Assembly: GCF_003047295.1 (NCBI RefSeq)
Contig: NZ_PZYZ01000002.1
Coordinates: 372,001 to 436,000 of the forward strand
DNA from: Nocardioides sediminis
GTDB lineage: Bacteria; Actinomycetota; Actinomycetes; Propionibacteriales; Nocardioidaceae
DNA length: 64,000 nucleotides
Direction of reading: 5' to 3'
Shown here: positions 8,498 through 17,893 of the stretch, piece after piece
How the letters are laid out: each line of letters opens with the position of its first letter
Position numbering within the stretch: the first letter of the stretch is position 1
Made by a program: the position numbers and the translations under genes
The notes under the pieces: generated by a model
Told to the model about the DNA's origin: nothing
What the model saw: only the letters and a program-made list of their open reading frames with translations
The model's database searches: none

Positions 8498-9724
8498 ATG
8501 CGCCGTTCCCCCCGCTCGCTCGTCCTGCTCGGCGCGTCCGTGCTGGTCGCCTCCGTCATCACGGCGGCGCCGTCGACCGCGAGCCGGAAGGCCGAGGTGT
8601 ACGCCGTCTCCGGGCCCTCGACCATCACCCTGACCGGCCACGGCTACGGCCACGGCCGAGGCATGTCGCAGTACGGCGCCGAGGGTGCCGCCCGGCAGGG
8701 CATCCCCTGGCAGCAGATCATCGAGTTCTACTACCCGGGCACCTCATGGGGGGAGCAGCGGGGACGGATCTCGGTCTGGCTGACCGGGGACACCACCGAC
8801 GACGTGGTCGTGGCCGCCCAGAAGGGCCTGACCGTGACCCGGCTGGCCCGCCGGAAGTCCTGGACCCTGCCGACCAACGGCGCGCGGCAGTGGCGCGTCA
8901 ACGGTCTCGCCGGGGGGCGATCCCAGGTGCAGCACCTCAAGGGCACGGGCTGGCGGACGTGGAAGGTCTTCCGCGGGGACGCCCAGTTCTCCGCGGCCAG
9001 GAAGCGCCTGACCCTGGTGACGCCGGCCGGCAGCAGGACCTACCGCGGCGTGCTGCGGTCCGCGTCCCCGACCCCCGGCAGCGCGGCGCGCGACACCGTC
9101 AACGTGCTGAGCATGGAGTCCTACCTGCGCGGCGTCGTACCCCTCGAGATCCCCGCCTCGTGGAGCCCGGACGCCGTGCGTGCCCAGGCGGTCGCGGCCC
9201 GGACGTACGCCGCCGCGGAGCGCTCGCACCCCAACGCCCGGCACTACCAGATCTGCGACACCACCCAGTGCCAGGTCTACGGAGGAGTCGGTGCCGAGCA
9301 CCCGGCGGCCACCCAGGCGGTCAAGGACACCGCCCGCCAGGGCCTGACCTACGAGGGCCGGCCGGCGTTCACGCAGTTCTCCGCGAGCAGCGGCGGCTGG
9401 ACGTCGGCGGGCTCGACGCCCTACCTGGTCGCCCAGGAGGACCCCTACGACGGGTGGGAGGGCAACCGCGTGCACACCTGGACCAGGACGGCCGGTGACG
9501 CGGCCCTGGAGCGGCACTACCCGGGGATCGGGGACCTCACCTCCATCGAGATCGCGGGCCGGGACGGCAACGGCGAGTGGGGTGGCCGGGTGCAGGACAT
9601 CACGCTGGTGGGCACCCGGGGTCGCGCCGCCGTCACCGGCGACACCCTCCGCACGGTCCTGGGGCTGCGCTCCTCGTGGTTCACCGTGAGCGTCGCCCCG
9701 CTCCAGGCCCGCACGAGGGACTGA
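8498..9724 (+). CDS. Secreted SpoIID/LytB-domain protein
   Basis: 408 residues. A Sec-type signal peptide (about 1-28, [21 protein letters not shown]) precedes the SpoIID domain: [15 protein letters not shown] (about 46-60), a central beta-rich region, and [17 protein letters not shown] followed by [13 protein letters not shown], the hallmark of SpoIID peptidoglycan glycosylases and amidase enhancers. In non-sporulating actinobacteria such proteins are thought to act on the cell wall outside the membrane; the exact reaction here is inferred. The start ATG 8498 has AGGAG nine bases upstream. It converges on pyc with a six-base gap. Confidence 0.88.
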   Translation: MRRSPRSLVLLGASVLVASVITAAPSTASRKAEVYAVSGPSTITLTGHGYGHGRGMSQYGAEGAARQGIPWQQIIEFYYPGTSWGEQRGRISVWLTGDTTDDVVVAAQKGLTVTRLARRKSWTLPTNGARQWRVNGLAGGRSQVQHLKGTGWRTWKVFRGDAQFSAARKRLTLVTPAGSRTYRGVLRSASPTPGSAARDTVNVLSMESYLRGVVPLEIPASWSPDAVRAQAVAARTYAAAERSHPNARHYQICDTTQCQVYGGVGAEHPAATQAVKDTARQGLTYEGRPAFTQFSASSGGWTSAGSTPYLVAQEDPYDGWEGNRVHTWTRTAGDAALERHYPGIGDLTSIEIAGRDGNGEWGGRVQDITLVGTRGRAAVTGDTLRTVLGLRSSWFTVSVAPLQARTRD

Positions 9725-9730
9725 GCAGGC

Positions 9731-12700
9731 TCAGGTGCCCAGCACGACCACCAGGTCGCCGCCCTCGACGGCCTGGGTGCCGGGGACCGCGACCCGCTCG
9801 ACCTGACCGGCACGGGGCGCGGTGATCGAGGCCTCCATCTTCATGGCCTCGATGGTCGCGACGGTCTGGCCGGCCTCGACCGTGTCGCCCTCGGCGACGC
9901 CCACGGTCACCACGCCGTCGAAGGGCGCCGCGACGTGGCCGCCGTGCGAGGGGTCGGCCTTCTCGGCGGCAGCGACCTCGGAGGCCACGTTGCGGTCGCG
10001 GACCGCGATCGGCCGCATCTGGCCGTTGAGCGTGCACATGACCGTGCGGAAGCCGCGCTCGTCGGGCTCGCCGATGGCCTCGAGGCCGATCAGCAGGCGC
10101 ACGCCCTCGTCGAGGTCCACGACGTGCTCCTGGCCGCGGCGCAGGCCGTAGAGGTAGTCGACGGTCGGCAGCACCGAGACGTCGCCGTAGGTCTCGCGCG
10201 ACTCCTTGAACTCCGCCGTCGGCCCCGCGAAGAGCAGCCGGTTGAGGGTGTCGCGACGCTCGCGCGCGGACTCCGAGGCCAGCCCGGCGGTCTGCTCGGC
10301 GGTGAGCTCGGCGACCGGTCGCTTCCACGACCGGCCCTCGAGCGCCTTGGTGCGGAACGGCTCCGGCCAGCCGCCGGGCGGGTCGCCCAGCTCGCCGTTG
10401 AGGAAGCCGATGACCGAGTCGGGGATGTCGAAGGAGCCCGGGTCGTCCTCGAAGTCCTGCGGGTCGGCGCCGACGGCGACCAGGTGCAGGGCGAGGTCGC
10501 CGACCACCTTGGAGGACGGCGTCACCTTGACGACGTTGCCGAGGATGTCGTTGGCCGCGGCGTACATGTCCTCGACCTGCTCGAACTTCTCGCCCAGCCC
10601 CAGCGCGATCGCCTGCTGGCGCAGGTTGGAGAGCTGGCCGCCGGGGATCTCGTGGCGGTAGACGCGGCCCGTCGGGGCCGGCAGCCCCGACTCGAAGGGC
10701 GCGTAGACGCGCCGGGTCGCCTCCCAGTAGGGCTCGAGCGCGTTGACGCTGGCCAGCGACAGGCCGGTCTCCCGCGGTCCGTGGTCGGTCGCCGAGACGA
10801 GCGCCGACAGCGGCGGCTGCGAGGTCGTGCCGGCCATGGACGCACAGGCGGCGTCGACCGCGTCGACCCCGGCGTCGATCGCCGCGAGCAGCGTGGCGAG
10901 CTGGCCGCCGGGGGTGTCGTGGGTGTGCAGGTGCACCGGCAGGTCGAACTCCTCGCGCAGCGCCGTCACCAGCGTGCGCGCGGCCGGCACCCGCAGCAGG
11001 CCGGCCATGTCCTTGATGGCCAGCACGTGCGCGCCCGCGTCGACGATCCGGCGGGCCAGGTCGAGGTAGTAGTCGAGGGTGTAGAGCCGCTCGTCGGGGT
11101 CGGAGAGGTCGCCGGTGTAGCAGAGCGCGACCTCGGCGACGGTCGTCCCGGTGGCGCGCACCGCCTCGATGGCCGGGCGCATCTGCTCGACGTCGTTGAG
11201 CGCGTCGAAGATGCGGAAGACGTCGATGCCGGTGTCGGCCGCCTCCTGGACGAAGGCCCGGGTGACCTCGGTCGGGTACGGCGTGTAGCCGACGGTGTTG
11301 CGGCCGCGCAGCAGCATCTGCAGGCAGATGTTGGGCACCGCCTGGCGAAGCCGCGCGAGCCGCTCCCACGGGTCCTCGGACAGGAAGCGGAGCGCCACGT
11401 CGTACGTCGCGCCGCCCCACGCCTCGAGCGACCACAGCTGGGGCGTCGTGCGCGCCACGTGGCCGGCCACGGAGAGCAGGTCGCGGGTCCGCACCCGGGT
11501 CGCGAGCAGCGACTGGTGCGCGTCGCGGAAGGTCGTGTCGGTGACCGCGACCCGGTCCTGCTCGCGCAGCGCGCGGGCGAACTCCTCGGGACCGACGCGG
11601 AGCAGGTGCTGCCGGCTGCCGTCGGGGGCGGGCACGTCGAGGCTGACGGCGGGGAGCTTGGACACCGGGTCGACGGTCACCGGCGCCGCGCCGTGCGGCT
11701 GGTTGACGGTGACGTCCGCGAGGTAGGAGAGCAGCTTGGAGCCGCGGTCGCCGGACGCGCGTGCCGACAGCAGGTGCGGGTGGTCCTCGATGAAGCCGGT
11801 GGTGAGGCGGCCGGCGGCGAAGTCGGGGTCGTCGAGCACCGCCTGGAGGAACGCGATGTTGGTGGAGACGCCCCGGATGCGGAACTCCGCGACGGCGCGG
11901 CGGGCGCGCTCGACGGCCTTGTCGAAGGTCCGGCCGCGGCAGGTCAGCTTGGCCAGCATCGAGTCGAAGTGGGCGCTGACCTCGGCGCCCGTGTAGGTGG
12001 TGCCGCCGTCGATGCGGACCCCGGCACCGCCGGGGGAGCGGTAGGTGGTGATCTTGCCGGTGTCGGGTCGGAAGCCGTTGGCGGGGTCCTCGGTGGTGAT
12101 GCGGCACTGCAGGGCGGCCCCGCGGATGACGATGCCGTCCTGGGTGAGGCCGAGGTCGGCGAGCGTCTCGCCCGAGGCGATCCGCATCTGCGACTGCACG
12201 AGGTCGACGTCGGTGATCTCCTCGGTGACCGTGTGCTCGACCTGGATGCGGGGGTTCATCTCGATGAAGACGTAGTTGCCGTCGGGGTCGAGCAGGAACT
12301 CCACGGTGCCGGCGTTGCGGTAGCCGATCTCGCGGGCGAACCGGACGGCGTCGGCGCACATCCGGTCGCGGAGCCCGGCCGGGAGGTTGGGGGCCGGGGC
12401 GATCTCCACGACCTTCTGGTGGCGGCGCTGCACCGAGCAGTCGCGCTCGAAGAGGTGGATCGTGCCGTCCTCGCCGCCCGTCCCGTCGGCGAGGACCTGC
12501 ACCTCGATGTGCCGTGGGTCGACGACCGCCTGCTCGATGAAGACCGTCGGGTCGCCGAAGGCGCCCTCGGCCTCGCGCATGCAGGTCTCGATGGCCTCGC
12601 GCAGGTCGGCGCGGTCGTCCACGCGACGCATGCCGCGGCCGCCACCCCCCGCGACGGCCTTGACGAAGAGCGGGGCGGGGATGGCATCGGCGGCCTCGAG

Positions 12701-13132
12701 CAGGGCCTCGACGTCGGTGGAGGGGGCGACCGACTGGAGGGTGGGGACGCCGGCCGCCTTGGCGGCGGCGATCGCGCGGGCCTTGTTGCCGGTCAGCGTC
12801 AGCACGTCGGCGCTCGGGCCGATGAAGGTGATGCCGGCGTTGGCGCAGGCCTCGGCCAGTGCGGGGTTCTCCGACAGGAACCCGTAGCCCGGGTAGACCG
12901 CGTCGGCGCCGGCCCTGACCGCCACCGCGACGATCGCGTCGGGGTCGAGGTAGGCCCGGACGGGGTGGCCGCGCTCGCCGATCTCGTAGGCCTCGTCGGC
13001 CTTGAGCCGGTGCTCGGACCAGCGGTCCTCGTGGGGGAAGACCGCGGCGGTGCGCGCACCGATCTCGTACGCCGCACGGAACGCCCGGATCGCGATCTCG
13101 CCGCGGTTGGCCACCAGCACCTTGGAGAACAT
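9731..13132 (-). CDS. pyc: Pyruvate carboxylase
   Basis: 1133 residues, full family length. It makes oxaloacetate from pyruvate, bicarbonate and ATP. Order of domains: biotin carboxylase (about 1-450; VLVANRGEIAIR, GGGGRGMR, EMNPRIQVEH), carboxyltransferase (about 530-830; DTTFRDAHQSLLATRVR, metal-binding HLHTHDT, LLRGRN), PC-conserved allosteric/tetramerisation region, and a C-terminal biotinyl domain with EAMKMEA near residue 1100. The start ATG 13132 is set by homology of the MFSKVLVANRGE start and by TAGCGT seven bases upstream. BirA at 33.3 kb is the likely biotinylating enzyme. Confidence 0.97.
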   Translation of the reverse strand: MFSKVLVANRGEIAIRAFRAAYEIGARTAAVFPHEDRWSEHRLKADEAYEIGERGHPVRAYLDPDAIVAVAVRAGADAVYPGYGFLSENPALAEACANAGITFIGPSADVLTLTGNKARAIAAAKAAGVPTLQSVAPSTDVEALLEAADAIPAPLFVKAVAGGGGRGMRRVDDRADLREAIETCMREAEGAFGDPTVFIEQAVVDPRHIEVQVLADGTGGEDGTIHLFERDCSVQRRHQKVVEIAPAPNLPAGLRDRMCADAVRFAREIGYRNAGTVEFLLDPDGNYVFIEMNPRIQVEHTVTEEITDVDLVQSQMRIASGETLADLGLTQDGIVIRGAALQCRITTEDPANGFRPDTGKITTYRSPGGAGVRIDGGTTYTGAEVSAHFDSMLAKLTCRGRTFDKAVERARRAVAEFRIRGVSTNIAFLQAVLDDPDFAAGRLTTGFIEDHPHLLSARASGDRGSKLLSYLADVTVNQPHGAAPVTVDPVSKLPAVSLDVPAPDGSRQHLLRVGPEEFARALREQDRVAVTDTTFRDAHQSLLATRVRTRDLLSVAGHVARTTPQLWSLEAWGGATYDVALRFLSEDPWERLARLRQAVPNICLQMLLRGRNTVGYTPYPTEVTRAFVQEAADTGIDVFRIFDALNDVEQMRPAIEAVRATGTTVAEVALCYTGDLSDPDERLYTLDYYLDLARRIVDAGAHVLAIKDMAGLLRVPAARTLVTALREEFDLPVHLHTHDTPGGQLATLLAAIDAGVDAVDAACASMAGTTSQPPLSALVSATDHGPRETGLSLASVNALEPYWEATRRVYAPFESGLPAPTGRVYRHEIPGGQLSNLRQQAIALGLGEKFEQVEDMYAAANDILGNVVKVTPSSKVVGDLALHLVAVGADPQDFEDDPGSFDIPDSVIGFLNGELGDPPGGWPEPFRTKALEGRSWKRPVAELTAEQTAGLASESARERRDTLNRLLFAGPTAEFKESRETYGDVSVLPTVDYLYGLRRGQEHVVDLDEGVRLLIGLEAIGEPDERGFRTVMCTLNGQMRPIAVRDRNVASEVAAAEKADPSHGGHVAAPFDGVVTVGVAEGDTVEAGQTVATIEAMKMEASITAPRAGQVERVAVPGTQAVEGGDLVVVLGT

Positions 13133-13139
13133 GGGCGGC

Positions 13140-13145
13140 ACGCTA
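13140..13145 (-). promoter_or_regulatory. Leaderless -10 box of pyc
   Basis: TAGCGT on the minus strand, seven bases before ATG 13132. Confidence 0.6.
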
Positions 13146-13168
13146 TCGAGTGTCCCGGGCCACCCTTC

Positions 13169-13184
13169 GTTACCGGTCCGTAGG
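13169..13184. promoter_or_regulatory. ACCGGT-centred element in the pyc/SGNH divergent region
   Basis: GTTACCGGTCCGTAGG. The same 16-mer with two changes lies before the fadE25-like gene (42900-42915). Could be a shared regulator site. Confidence 0.3.
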
Positions 13185-13215
13185 ACGGTCACCGCCCCGG
13201 TGGGATGATCGTCGG

Positions 13216-14190
13216 GTGCCCGTCACCCCCCGCCGCCGCGCCCTCACGGCCCTCCTCGCCGCCGTCGCCGTCGGGACGTCCGCGTGCTCCCTCGTCGACG
13301 ACTCCGCCGGTGGTTCGCCCGGCCCGGCCGAGGTGCTGGAGCCGACCTTCGGGGACCTGCCGGCGGAGATCGACTACGTGGCGCTGGGCGACTCCTACAG
13401 CGCCGGCCCGCTGGTCACGACCGTCCGGTCCGACCCGTCGGGGTGCGTGCGGTCGACCGACAACTACCCGGCCTTCCTCGCCGGGTGGCTCTCGGTCGCG
13501 TCCTACCGCGACGTCACCTGCTCGGCGGCCGACACCGCCGACCTGGTCGGCCGGCAGCGGCTCATCGGGGGCGGCACCGTCGCCCCCCAGCTCGCCGCGC
13601 TCTCGGAGGACACCGACCTGGTGACGCTGGGCATCGGCGGCAACGACTTCGGCATCTTCTCCTCCTTGGTCGGGTGTGCCCCCGGGGACGCGCAGGCGTG
13701 CCCGCCCGGCCTCGAGCAGCGCCTCCTCCGCGACGCCCGGCGGGTGGAGTCGCGGGTCGAGCGGGCGGTGCTCCGGATCGCCGAGCGCGCGCCGGCGGCC
13801 GCGGTCTACGTCGTGGGCTACCCGCAGGTGCTGCCCACCGAGGACGGCTGCGGCGCGGTGTCGCTCCCGCCAAGCCGGCTGGAGACCGCGGCGCGGGTGG
13901 CCGACCGGCTCAACGAGTCGCTGCGCGGGGGTGCCGAGGCCGCCGGCGCGACGTACGTCGACCTCGACGAGGTGTCGGAGGGTCACGACGTGTGCGCGGG
14001 CCCGGACGCCTGGATCAACGGACCCGAGATGCGCCTGGGCGTCGCTGCCCCCTTCCACCCGGTGCTCGCCGGGATGAGGGGCGTCGCGCAGGAGGTCTTC
14101 CGGACGCTGACCGGCGACGAGGCACCCTCCACCGAGACCGCCTCGCCGCCCCGGGACGCCGTGGTGCGCAACGAGGGCGCGCGGGGCTGA
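13216..14190 (+). CDS. Exported SGNH/GDSL hydrolase, putative lipoprotein
   Basis: 324 residues. The N-terminus RRRALTALLAAVAVGTSAC is a signal sequence ending in a lipobox-like TSAC (less typical at -3). The SGNH hydrolase fold follows: block I ALGDSYSAG with nucleophile Ser60, block III GIGGNDF, and the late Asp/His region ending in APFHPVLAG. Such enzymes are esterases or lipases of the envelope. Cysteines near each block (CVRSTDNYP, VTCSAAD, GCAPGDAQAC, EDGCG, DVCAG) suggest several disulfides. The start GTG 13216 directly precedes the signal; a GATGAT box lies six bases upstream. Divergent from pyc. Confidence 0.85.
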   Translation: MPVTPRRRALTALLAAVAVGTSACSLVDDSAGGSPGPAEVLEPTFGDLPAEIDYVALGDSYSAGPLVTTVRSDPSGCVRSTDNYPAFLAGWLSVASYRDVTCSAADTADLVGRQRLIGGGTVAPQLAALSEDTDLVTLGIGGNDFGIFSSLVGCAPGDAQACPPGLEQRLLRDARRVESRVERAVLRIAERAPAAAVYVVGYPQVLPTEDGCGAVSLPPSRLETAARVADRLNESLRGGAEAAGATYVDLDEVSEGHDVCAGPDAWINGPEMRLGVAAPFHPVLAGMRGVAQEVFRTLTGDEAPSTETASPPRDAVVRNEGARG

Positions 14191-14211
14191 GCCGGCCCTC
14201 GGCCGCCCGCC

Positions 14212-15141
14212 TCACCCGGCCGTGCGCCACCAGTCCACGGTCTCCTCCAGCCCGGTCGCCCACGGCGTGGGCGCCAGCCCGAGCAGCTCCTGGCTCCGCG
14301 TCGAGTCGAGCACGAAGGGTCGGGTGAACATGTACGCCGTCTCCGCGAGCTCCCGGCTGTCGCGGGACACGACGCCCGCGGCCGACAGGACCCACGACGG
14401 GATCGTGGACATCCGAGGCACCTCGACGCCGGCCGCTGCGGCGACCTGCTCGACGAGCTCGCGCTGGGTGACGGGCGGTGCCGTCGGCGCGTGCAGCACC
14501 GTGTCCCACAGGGCGGGCGTGGCCGCCGCCCTGACCATGGCCGCGGCCAGGTCCGGCACGTAGGTGAAGGAGTGTGGCTGGTCGAGGCTGCCCAGCACCC
14601 GCATGGTCCGTCCCGCCAGCACGGTCGGCACCAGGCGCTCGCCGGCGTGGGCGTTGCGGACCAGCGGGCCGTAGAAGTCCGAGGCCGCCACGCTCACGGT
14701 GGGCGTGGGGGAGGCCGCGCGCTGCGCGAGCAGCTCGGTCCGGACGCCCAGCTTGCCGGCGGTGGCCGTGCGCGGGGTGTCCTCGGTGATGGGGCCGTCG
14801 ACCCGACCGTAGGAGTAGAGGCTCTCGGGAAAGACCACCACGGCGCCGACCCGCCCGGCGGCGGCCAGGACGTGCCGCTCCGCGACGGGCAGCTCCGCCC
14901 GCCAGGTGCGGGCGTCGTACCGCGACCCGTGGATGCAGTGGTGGACCGCGACGGCCCCCGCGAAGGCCGCGTCGAGCTGCTCGGGGTGCGAGACGTCGAC
15001 GCGACGGCGCTCGATGCGGGGGTGCTCGGGGCCGCTGCCCGACCGGGTCAGCAGCCGGACCTGCTGGCCGGACTCCGCCAGCTGCAGGGCGACGGTCGAG
15101 CCGACGGGACCGGCTCCGGTGACGACGTGGACGGCGTTCAT
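14212..15141 (-). CDS. NAD-dependent epimerase/dehydratase-family protein
   Basis: 309 residues. N-terminal Rossmann motif VTGAGPVGSTVA (about 7-18), then the extended-SDR pattern; VVVFPESLYSYGRV corresponds to the Ser/Tyr active-site region, although the usual YxxxK is not clear, so it may be an atypical SDR that binds NAD(P) without classic chemistry. The C-terminus (ELLGLAPTPWATGLEETVDWW) is the normal substrate-cap ending. ATG 15141 has GAGGAG four bases upstream. It is divergent from a TetR gene and two copies of a palindrome lie between them, so it is probably that regulator's target. Substrate unknown. Confidence 0.8.
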   Translation of the reverse strand: MNAVHVVTGAGPVGSTVALQLAESGQQVRLLTRSGSGPEHPRIERRRVDVSHPEQLDAAFAGAVAVHHCIHGSRYDARTWRAELPVAERHVLAAAGRVGAVVVFPESLYSYGRVDGPITEDTPRTATAGKLGVRTELLAQRAASPTPTVSVAASDFYGPLVRNAHAGERLVPTVLAGRTMRVLGSLDQPHSFTYVPDLAAAMVRAAATPALWDTVLHAPTAPPVTQRELVEQVAAAAGVEVPRMSTIPSWVLSAAGVVSRDSRELAETAYMFTRPFVLDSTRSQELLGLAPTPWATGLEETVDWWRTAG

Positions 15142-15158
15142 GGTGCTCCTCGATTCGG

Positions 15159-15173
15159 GAGAGCAGTGCTCTC
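15159..15173. promoter_or_regulatory. TetR-type operator, copy 1
   Basis: GAGAGCA-G-TGCTCTC, arms of seven bases perfectly inverted. It lies 18 bases upstream of the epimerase start. Confidence 0.65.
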
Positions 15174-15210
15174 GTTTCGACCAGCATGACGCGTGTCGAT
15201 CGAAAAAGCA

Positions 15211-15223
15211 AGAGCACTGCTCT
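15211..15223. promoter_or_regulatory. TetR-type operator, copy 2
   Basis: AGAGCA-C-TGCTCT, the same inverted repeat as copy 1, centre-to-centre 51 bases away and 40 bases before the TetR gene. Confidence 0.65.
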
Positions 15224-15263
15224 CTTGTGCGGCTGGCGCTCGCGTTCGTGGCACACTCGTCGC

Positions 15264-15995
15264 ATGAGCGATGCCACGACGTCAAGTGCGACGACATCAG
15301 GTGCGATGACACCGAGGGCCAGGGCGCGCGAGCAGACGATGCGTGACATCGTCCGCATCGGCCGCGCCCACCTGGCCACCGACGGCGCCGCGGCGCTCTC
15401 CCTGCGCGCGGTCGCCCGCGACCTCGGGGTGGTGTCGTCGGCGGTCTACCGCTATGTCGGCAGCCGGGACGAGCTCCTCACCCTCCTCGTCGTCGACGGG
15501 TACGACGAGCTCGGCGACGCCGTCGACGCGGCGCTGGAGCGCGTGGAGCGCGCCGACCACGTCGGTCGGCTGGTCGCCATCGCCCGCGCCACGCGGACGT
15601 GGGCCCTGGCCGAGCCGGCGACGTACGCCCTGCTCTTCGGCAGCCCGGTGCCCGGCTACGAGGCGCCGGCCGAGCAGACGACCGGGCCGGGCACCCGCGT
15701 CGTCGGGCGCCTGGTCGAGGTGTGGGAGGACGCCTGGCAGGCGGGGGCGATCTCGCTGGACGACACGCCGCTCACGCCGCGCCGGTTGTCGCGCGACCTC
15801 GCCCGCATCCGTCGCGAGATGGGCCTCACAGCACCCGACCGCCTGGTCACGCGCGGGCTGTTCGCCTGGGCAGCGCTGTTCGGCTGCGTGTCCTTCGAGG
15901 TGTTCGGCCAGTACGGCGCCGACACGTTCGCCGACCCGGGCGACCTCTTCGAGCACCACGTCGCGGCGCTCGTGGAGGCCGTCGGCCTCGGGTGA
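15264..15995 (+). CDS. TetR-family transcriptional repressor
   Basis: 243 residues. N-terminal HTH (about 28-75): MRDIVRIGRAHLATDGAAAL then RAVARDLGVVSSAVYRYV with SRDELL, the TetR DNA-binding signature. The C-terminal ligand domain ends in LFGCVSFEVFGQYG...DPGDLFEHHVAALV, as in the subgroup with a WHG-type TetR C-terminal domain. ATG 15264 starts just ahead of the HTH after a short Thr/Ser-rich arm; an ATG farther upstream would place translation across the operator and is unlikely. It probably represses itself and the divergent epimerase gene through the two AGAGCA-N-TGCTCT sites. Confidence 0.9.
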   Translation: MSDATTSSATTSGAMTPRARAREQTMRDIVRIGRAHLATDGAAALSLRAVARDLGVVSSAVYRYVGSRDELLTLLVVDGYDELGDAVDAALERVERADHVGRLVAIARATRTWALAEPATYALLFGSPVPGYEAPAEQTTGPGTRVVGRLVEVWEDAWQAGAISLDDTPLTPRRLSRDLARIRREMGLTAPDRLVTRGLFAWAALFGCVSFEVFGQYGADTFADPGDLFEHHVAALVEAVGLG

Positions 15996-16019
15996 ACGGC
16001 GTGCGCCGTCAGCGCCTGG

Positions 16020-17816
16020 TCAGTCCTTGAGCTCGCAGATGACGGCGCCGTTGGTGACGGTGGCGCCGACCTCGGCGGTGAGGCTGGTGACGGTGCCGTT
16101 CTTGTGGGCCTTGAGGGGCTGTTCCATCTTCATGGCCTCGAGGACCACGACGGTGTCGCCCTCGGCGATGTCCTGGCCCTCCTCGACGACGACCTTGACG
16201 ATGGTGCCCTGCATCGGGGAGGTGACGGCGTCGCCGGAGGCGGCGGCGCCGGCCTTCTTGGCCGACCGCTTGGGCTTCTTGGCGCCGGCCGCCCCGCCGT
16301 TGCCGCCGGCGGCTGCGAGTCCTCCGAGGCCGGCGGGGATGACGACCTCGAGGCGGCGGCCGCCGACCTCGACGGTGACCTTCTGCCGCTCGCCGGGCTC
16401 GTCGGCCTCGCCCGCGTCGCCGGCGTAGGGCTCGATCTTGTTGTCGAACTCGGTCTCGATCCACTGGGTGTAGACGTCGAAGGAACCCTCCCCGGTGGGG
16501 GTGGAGGCACCGACGTAGGCGGGGTCGGAGACGACCGCGCGGTGGAAGGGGATGACGGTGGGCATGCCGTCGACGACGAACTCGTCGAGCGCGCGGCGGG
16601 AGCGCTCGAGGGCCTGGGTGCGGTCGCGGCCGGTGACGATGAGCTTGGCGATGAGGGAGTCGAAGGAGCCGGGGATGGTCTCGCCCTGGTCGTAGCCGCC
16701 GTCGAGGCGCACGCCGGGGCCCGAGGGCTGGTGCCAGCGGGTCAGGGTGCCGGGGGCGGGCATGAAGTTGCGGCCGCCGTCCTCGGCGTTGATGCGGTAC
16801 TCGATGGAGTGGCCGCGGATCTCCGGGTCGTCGTAGCCGAGCTCCTCGCCGGCCGCGATGCGGAACATCTCGCGGACCAGGTCGATGCCGGTGACCTCCT
16901 CGGAGACGCAGTGCTCGACCTGGAGGCGGGTGTTGACCTCGAGGAAGGAGATGGTGCCGTCCTGGGCGACGAGGAACTCGCACGTCCCGGCGCCGTGGTA
17001 GCCGGCCTCCTTGAGGATGCGCTTGGAGGACTCGTAGAGCTCGGTGACCTGCTCGTCGGTCAGGAACGGCGCGGGGGCCTCCTCGACGAGCTTCTGGTTG
17101 CGGCGCTGCAGCGAGCAGTCGCGGGTGGAGACGACCACGACGTTGCCGTGCTGGTCGGCCAGGCACTGGGTCTCGACGTGGCGGGGCTTGTCGAGGAACT
17201 TCTCCACCAGGCACTCACCGCGCCCGAACGCGGTGACGGCCTCGCGGACCGCGGACTCGTAGGCGTCGGGGATCTCCTCGAGGGTGCGGGCGACCTTGAG
17301 GCCGCGACCGCCGCCGCCGAAGACGGCCTTGATCGCGACCGGGAGGCCGTTGGCCTCGGCGAACGCGACGACCTCGTCGGCGTCCTTGACCGGGTCCTTG
17401 GTGCCCGGCGCGAGCGGCGCCTTGGCCTTGTCGGCGATGTGCTTGGCGCGTGCCTTGTCGCCCAGGGCCTCGATCGCGGCCGGCGGGGGACCGATCCAGG
17501 TCAGCCCGGCGTCGATGACGGCCTGGGCGAACTCGGCGTTCTCGGCGAGGAACCCGTAGCCGGGGTGCACGGAGTCGGCACCCGCCTTCTCGGCGACCGC
17601 GATGATCTTGGCGATGTCGAGGTAGGACTCGGCCGGGGTCGCGCCACCCAGGGAGTGGGCCTCGTCGGCCAGCCGCACGAACAGGGCGTCGCGGTCGGGG
17701 TCGGCGTACACCGCCACGGACCCGATGCCCGCGTCCTTGCAGGCACGGATGACCCGCACCGCGATCTCGCCACGATTGGCGATGAGGACCTTCTGCAATC
17801 CCTGCTTGTCGGCCAC
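16020..17816 (-). CDS. accA3: Acyl-CoA carboxylase alpha subunit (biotin carboxylase plus BCCP)
   Basis: 598 residues. ATP-dependent carboxylation of its own biotin, feeding an AccD-type carboxyltransferase for malonyl-/methylmalonyl-CoA supply. Biotin carboxylase domain about 1-445 ([37 protein letters not shown]); then a linker rich in Ala/Gly/Lys (about 490-525); BCCP domain about 530-598 with the biotinylation motif EAMKMEQ. Architecture and size match mycobacterial AccA3. GTG 17816 is chosen for AGGAGT four bases upstream; an in-frame GTG six bases earlier overlaps that site. A TAGTGT box lies about 45 bases upstream. Partner subunits accD and accE lie at 31-33 kb. Confidence 0.95.
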   Translation of the reverse strand: MADKQGLQKVLIANRGEIAVRVIRACKDAGIGSVAVYADPDRDALFVRLADEAHSLGGATPAESYLDIAKIIAVAEKAGADSVHPGYGFLAENAEFAQAVIDAGLTWIGPPPAAIEALGDKARAKHIADKAKAPLAPGTKDPVKDADEVVAFAEANGLPVAIKAVFGGGGRGLKVARTLEEIPDAYESAVREAVTAFGRGECLVEKFLDKPRHVETQCLADQHGNVVVVSTRDCSLQRRNQKLVEEAPAPFLTDEQVTELYESSKRILKEAGYHGAGTCEFLVAQDGTISFLEVNTRLQVEHCVSEEVTGIDLVREMFRIAAGEELGYDDPEIRGHSIEYRINAEDGGRNFMPAPGTLTRWHQPSGPGVRLDGGYDQGETIPGSFDSLIAKLIVTGRDRTQALERSRRALDEFVVDGMPTVIPFHRAVVSDPAYVGASTPTGEGSFDVYTQWIETEFDNKIEPYAGDAGEADEPGERQKVTVEVGGRRLEVVIPAGLGGLAAAGGNGGAAGAKKPKRSAKKAGAAASGDAVTSPMQGTIVKVVVEEGQDIAEGDTVVVLEAMKMEQPLKAHKNGTVTSLTAEVGATVTNGAVICELKD

Positions 17817-17893
17817 GATCACTCCTGGTCTGCTGCTGGCTCCGATACCGCTGGGCACACTATCGCCCCCCTCTGACGGCGCCGACCGAGGTC

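Noticed and set aside
9935..13183. A 1082-codon open frame antisense to pyc
   Set aside because: Composition artefact of high-GC coding DNA; low-complexity product (Gly, Arg, Asp, Val) with no domain.
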